Below, one piece after another: positions 33,892 through 35,195 of a stretch of DNA of 35,195 bases. Origin of the DNA: Comamonadaceae bacterium CD01. Lineage in GTDB: Bacteria; Pseudomonadota; Gammaproteobacteria; Burkholderiales; Burkholderiaceae_C. A program made the translations under genes and the position numbers. Position 1 is the stretch's first letter. Each line of letters opens with the position of its first letter. The notes beneath the pieces are model-generated. The model saw nothing but the letters and a program-made list of their open reading frames with translations, had not been told where the DNA came from and searched no databases. Location of the stretch: NCBI GenBank assembly GCA_002894305.1, contig PGEI01000025.1, forward strand, positions 1 through 35,195, read 5' to 3'.

Positions 33892-34590
33892 TCACTTTCT
33901 GGATTTTTTGCGCCGGGCTCGCGCACCCGCGGCAGCCCCGGCGGGCGGCGCGGCCGCTTGCCCGCCCTTGCTGCCCAGGCGCGATTCCTTGCCCTGGATC
34001 AGCCGCTGGATGTTGAGCTTGTGGCGCCACGCCAGCAGCCCGGCCATCACCGCAATCGCCACGCCCACGCCGGCATCCACATGCCAGGCGACGCCGCCGG
34101 CCAGCAGGTAGAAGAACGGCGCGAACGCCGCCGACACCAGCGACGCGAGCGACGAATAGCGAAAAAACGCCGCGATGATGACCCAGGTCGCCAGCGTCGC
34201 CAGGCCCAGCCAGCCGCTCACGCCCAGCAGCACGCCCAGCGCCGTGGCCACGCCCTTGCCACCCTCGAAGCGAAAGAACACCGGCCACAGGTGGCCGGCG
34301 AACGCCGCCAGTCCGACCAGCGCCTGCGTGCCCTCGTGCAGCCCGTAGTCGGCGCCATACCAGCGCACCAGCACCACCGGCAGCCAGCCCTTGAAGGCGT
34401 CGAAGAGCAGCGTCACCACCGCCGCCAGCTTGGAGCCCGAGCGCAGCACATTGGTCGCCCCCGGGTTCTTGCTGCCGTAGGTGCGCGGGTCGGACAGCCC
34501 CATGGCGCGGCTGACGATGACCGCAAACGAGAGCGAGCCGAGCAGATAGGCCACGACGGTGGCGGCCAGGGACAGGACGATGGGGTTCAC
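33892..34590 (-). CDS. plsY: Glycerol-3-phosphate acyltransferase PlsY
   Basis: PlsY transfers the acyl group of acyl-phosphate to glycerol-3-phosphate at the inner membrane, the first step of phospholipid synthesis. The product has 232 residues with several membrane helices. The three family motifs are present: GSKNPGATNVLRSGSK, GHLWPVFFRFEGGKGVAT, and HKLNIQRLIQGKESRL. The start is a GTG at 34590, giving the conserved MNPIVLSLAATVVAYLLGS; no suitable ATG exists. The last 25 residues form an Ala- and Arg/Lys-rich tail beyond the usual end. It follows ybaK by 31 bases. Confidence 0.95.
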   Translation of the reverse strand: MNPIVLSLAATVVAYLLGSLSFAVIVSRAMGLSDPRTYGSKNPGATNVLRSGSKLAAVVTLLFDAFKGWLPVVLVRWYGADYGLHEGTQALVGLAAFAGHLWPVFFRFEGGKGVATALGVLLGVSGWLGLATLATWVIIAAFFRYSSLASLVSAAFAPFFYLLAGGVAWHVDAGVGVAIAVMAGLLAWRHKLNIQRLIQGKESRLGSKGGQAAAPPAGAAAGARARRKKSRK

Positions 34591-34621
34591 GGATGGGCCG
34601 GTGTGAAGCGAAACAAGCGCC

Positions 34622-35122
34622 CTATTCTGCCAGCGCGCAATGCACCGGCCGCGCGGCCAGCAGCTGCACGCACACCTGCGGGTCGATCTGCACCAGATAA
34701 CCGCGCCGCCCGCCGTTGATCGCGATGCGCGGCAGTGCCAGGATGCTCTCCTCGATGAACACCGGCATCTGTTTTTTGGTGCCGAACGGCGAAGTGCCGC
34801 CCACCAGGTAGCCGCTGTGGCGCTGCGCCGCCTCGGGCTTGCACGGCTCGATGTGCTTGGCGCCAACCTGGCGCGCCAGGTTCTTGGTCGACACCTGGCA
34901 GTCGCCATGCATCAGCACGATCAGCGGCCTGGCGTCCTGGTCCTGCATCACCAGCGTCTTGACCACCGCATGTTCATCCAGCCCCAGCTGGCGCGCAGAC
35001 TCGGCCGTGCCGCCGTGCTCGACGTAGTCGTAGGGATGCTCGGTGAACGCCACCTTGTGCGCGCGCAGCAGCTGCGTGGCGGGGGTTTCGCTGACGTGCG
35101 GGTGTCTATCTTTCCTGGACAT
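34622..35122 (-). CDS. ybaK: Cys-tRNA(Pro)/Cys-tRNA(Cys) deacylase
   Basis: This 166-residue YbaK-type trans-editing protein removes cysteine mischarged on tRNA(Pro). Family features are TPATQLLRAHKVAFTEHPYDY, VVKTLVMQ (the essential lysine) and HSGYLVGGTSPFGTKKQMPVF. The ATG at 35122 lacks a clear Shine-Dalgarno; a GTG about nine codons downstream, before SETPATQ, is an alternative start. It is probably co-transcribed with plsY. Confidence 0.93.
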   Translation of the reverse strand: MSRKDRHPHVSETPATQLLRAHKVAFTEHPYDYVEHGGTAESARQLGLDEHAVVKTLVMQDQDARPLIVLMHGDCQVSTKNLARQVGAKHIEPCKPEAAQRHSGYLVGGTSPFGTKKQMPVFIEESILALPRIAINGGRRGYLVQIDPQVCVQLLAARPVHCALAE

Positions 35123-35137
35123 ATCAAAAACAATGGC

Positions 35138-35195
35138 CGCTCCTGCTTATTGCTCCGGCCTTGTGATGTTTGAACTCGTCATCCCGGCGAAGGCC
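35138..35195. repeat. Start of a palindromic intergenic element, cut by the window end
   Basis: The last bases read CGTCATCCCGGCGAAGGCC. CCCGGC followed by GAAG and GCC suggests the left half of a hairpin of the type CCCGGC-GAAG-GCCGGG that is common between genes in many proteobacteria. The right arm lies outside the window, so this is tentative. Confidence 0.3.

Overview
The window is GC-rich chromosomal DNA. Its gene content, gene order and dispersed repeats point to a betaproteobacterium of the Burkholderiales, most likely family Comamonadaceae (Acidovorax, Delftia or Comamonas relatives). The clues are two orphan Bug-type solute-binding proteins, an acetoin-dehydrogenase-like locus, intergenic palindromes ending in AGCTATCAAAA, and coding density with long antisense shadow frames. 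The species cannot be fixed from sequence alone. I see no phage, IS element, CRISPR array, tRNA or rRNA.

Layout. (1) 1-3255: argG faces the convergent pair yhhQ-queC (queuosine precursor uptake and synthesis). A terminator lies between them, and yhhQ is preceded by a strongly structured leader. (2) 3297-17301, minus strand: a probable 14-kb catabolic operon. Read from its promoter it runs: acyl-CoA dehydrogenase, thiolase-like aldolase, DUF35 Zn-ribbon/OB protein, two small MaoC proteins, E1 alpha, E1 beta, enoyl-CoA hydratase, lipoyl E2, E3, Bug receptor, second acyl-CoA dehydrogenase, AMP-forming acyl-CoA ligase, second Bug receptor. (3) 17302-17447: an AT-rich divergent control region with palindromes. 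(4) 17448-20919, plus strand: an ADP-forming acyl-CoA synthetase, an IclR regulator and an SPW-repeat membrane protein. (5) 21119-30057, minus strand: a sigma-54-controlled acetoin-dehydrogenase-like operon with E1 alpha, E1 beta, a free lipoyl domain, an E2 catalytic domain, a lipoate-protein ligase, a Tat-type small subunit, a GMC dehydrogenase, an alpha/beta hydrolase and an AcoR-like activator. A TGGCAC-N5-TTGC promoter and three GCGACA-N2-TGTCGC-like sites lie upstream. (6) 30512-35122: housekeeping genes murB, yajQ, a retropepsin-like protease, a degenerate HD-GYP protein, plsY and ybaK.

How the genes may work together. Region 2 carries the same enzyme set as actinobacterial steroid side-chain (igr) operons: acyl-CoA dehydrogenase, an active plus a degenerate MaoC, DUF35, and an aldolase lacking the thiolase cysteine. 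It lacks any steroid-ring genes. I infer that it removes a short acyl-CoA from a branched or tertiary-hydroxyl CoA ester by retro-aldol cleavage, and that a dedicated 2-oxoacid (or diketone) dehydrogenase complex handles a product. Region 5 probably oxidises an alcohol or diol at the cell envelope with the GMC dehydrogenase and cleaves the product inside with an acetoin-type complex. The E2 of that complex is split into two polypeptides and comes with its own lipoate ligase. No E3 is encoded there, so the LpdA of region 2 or a genomic E3 must serve it.
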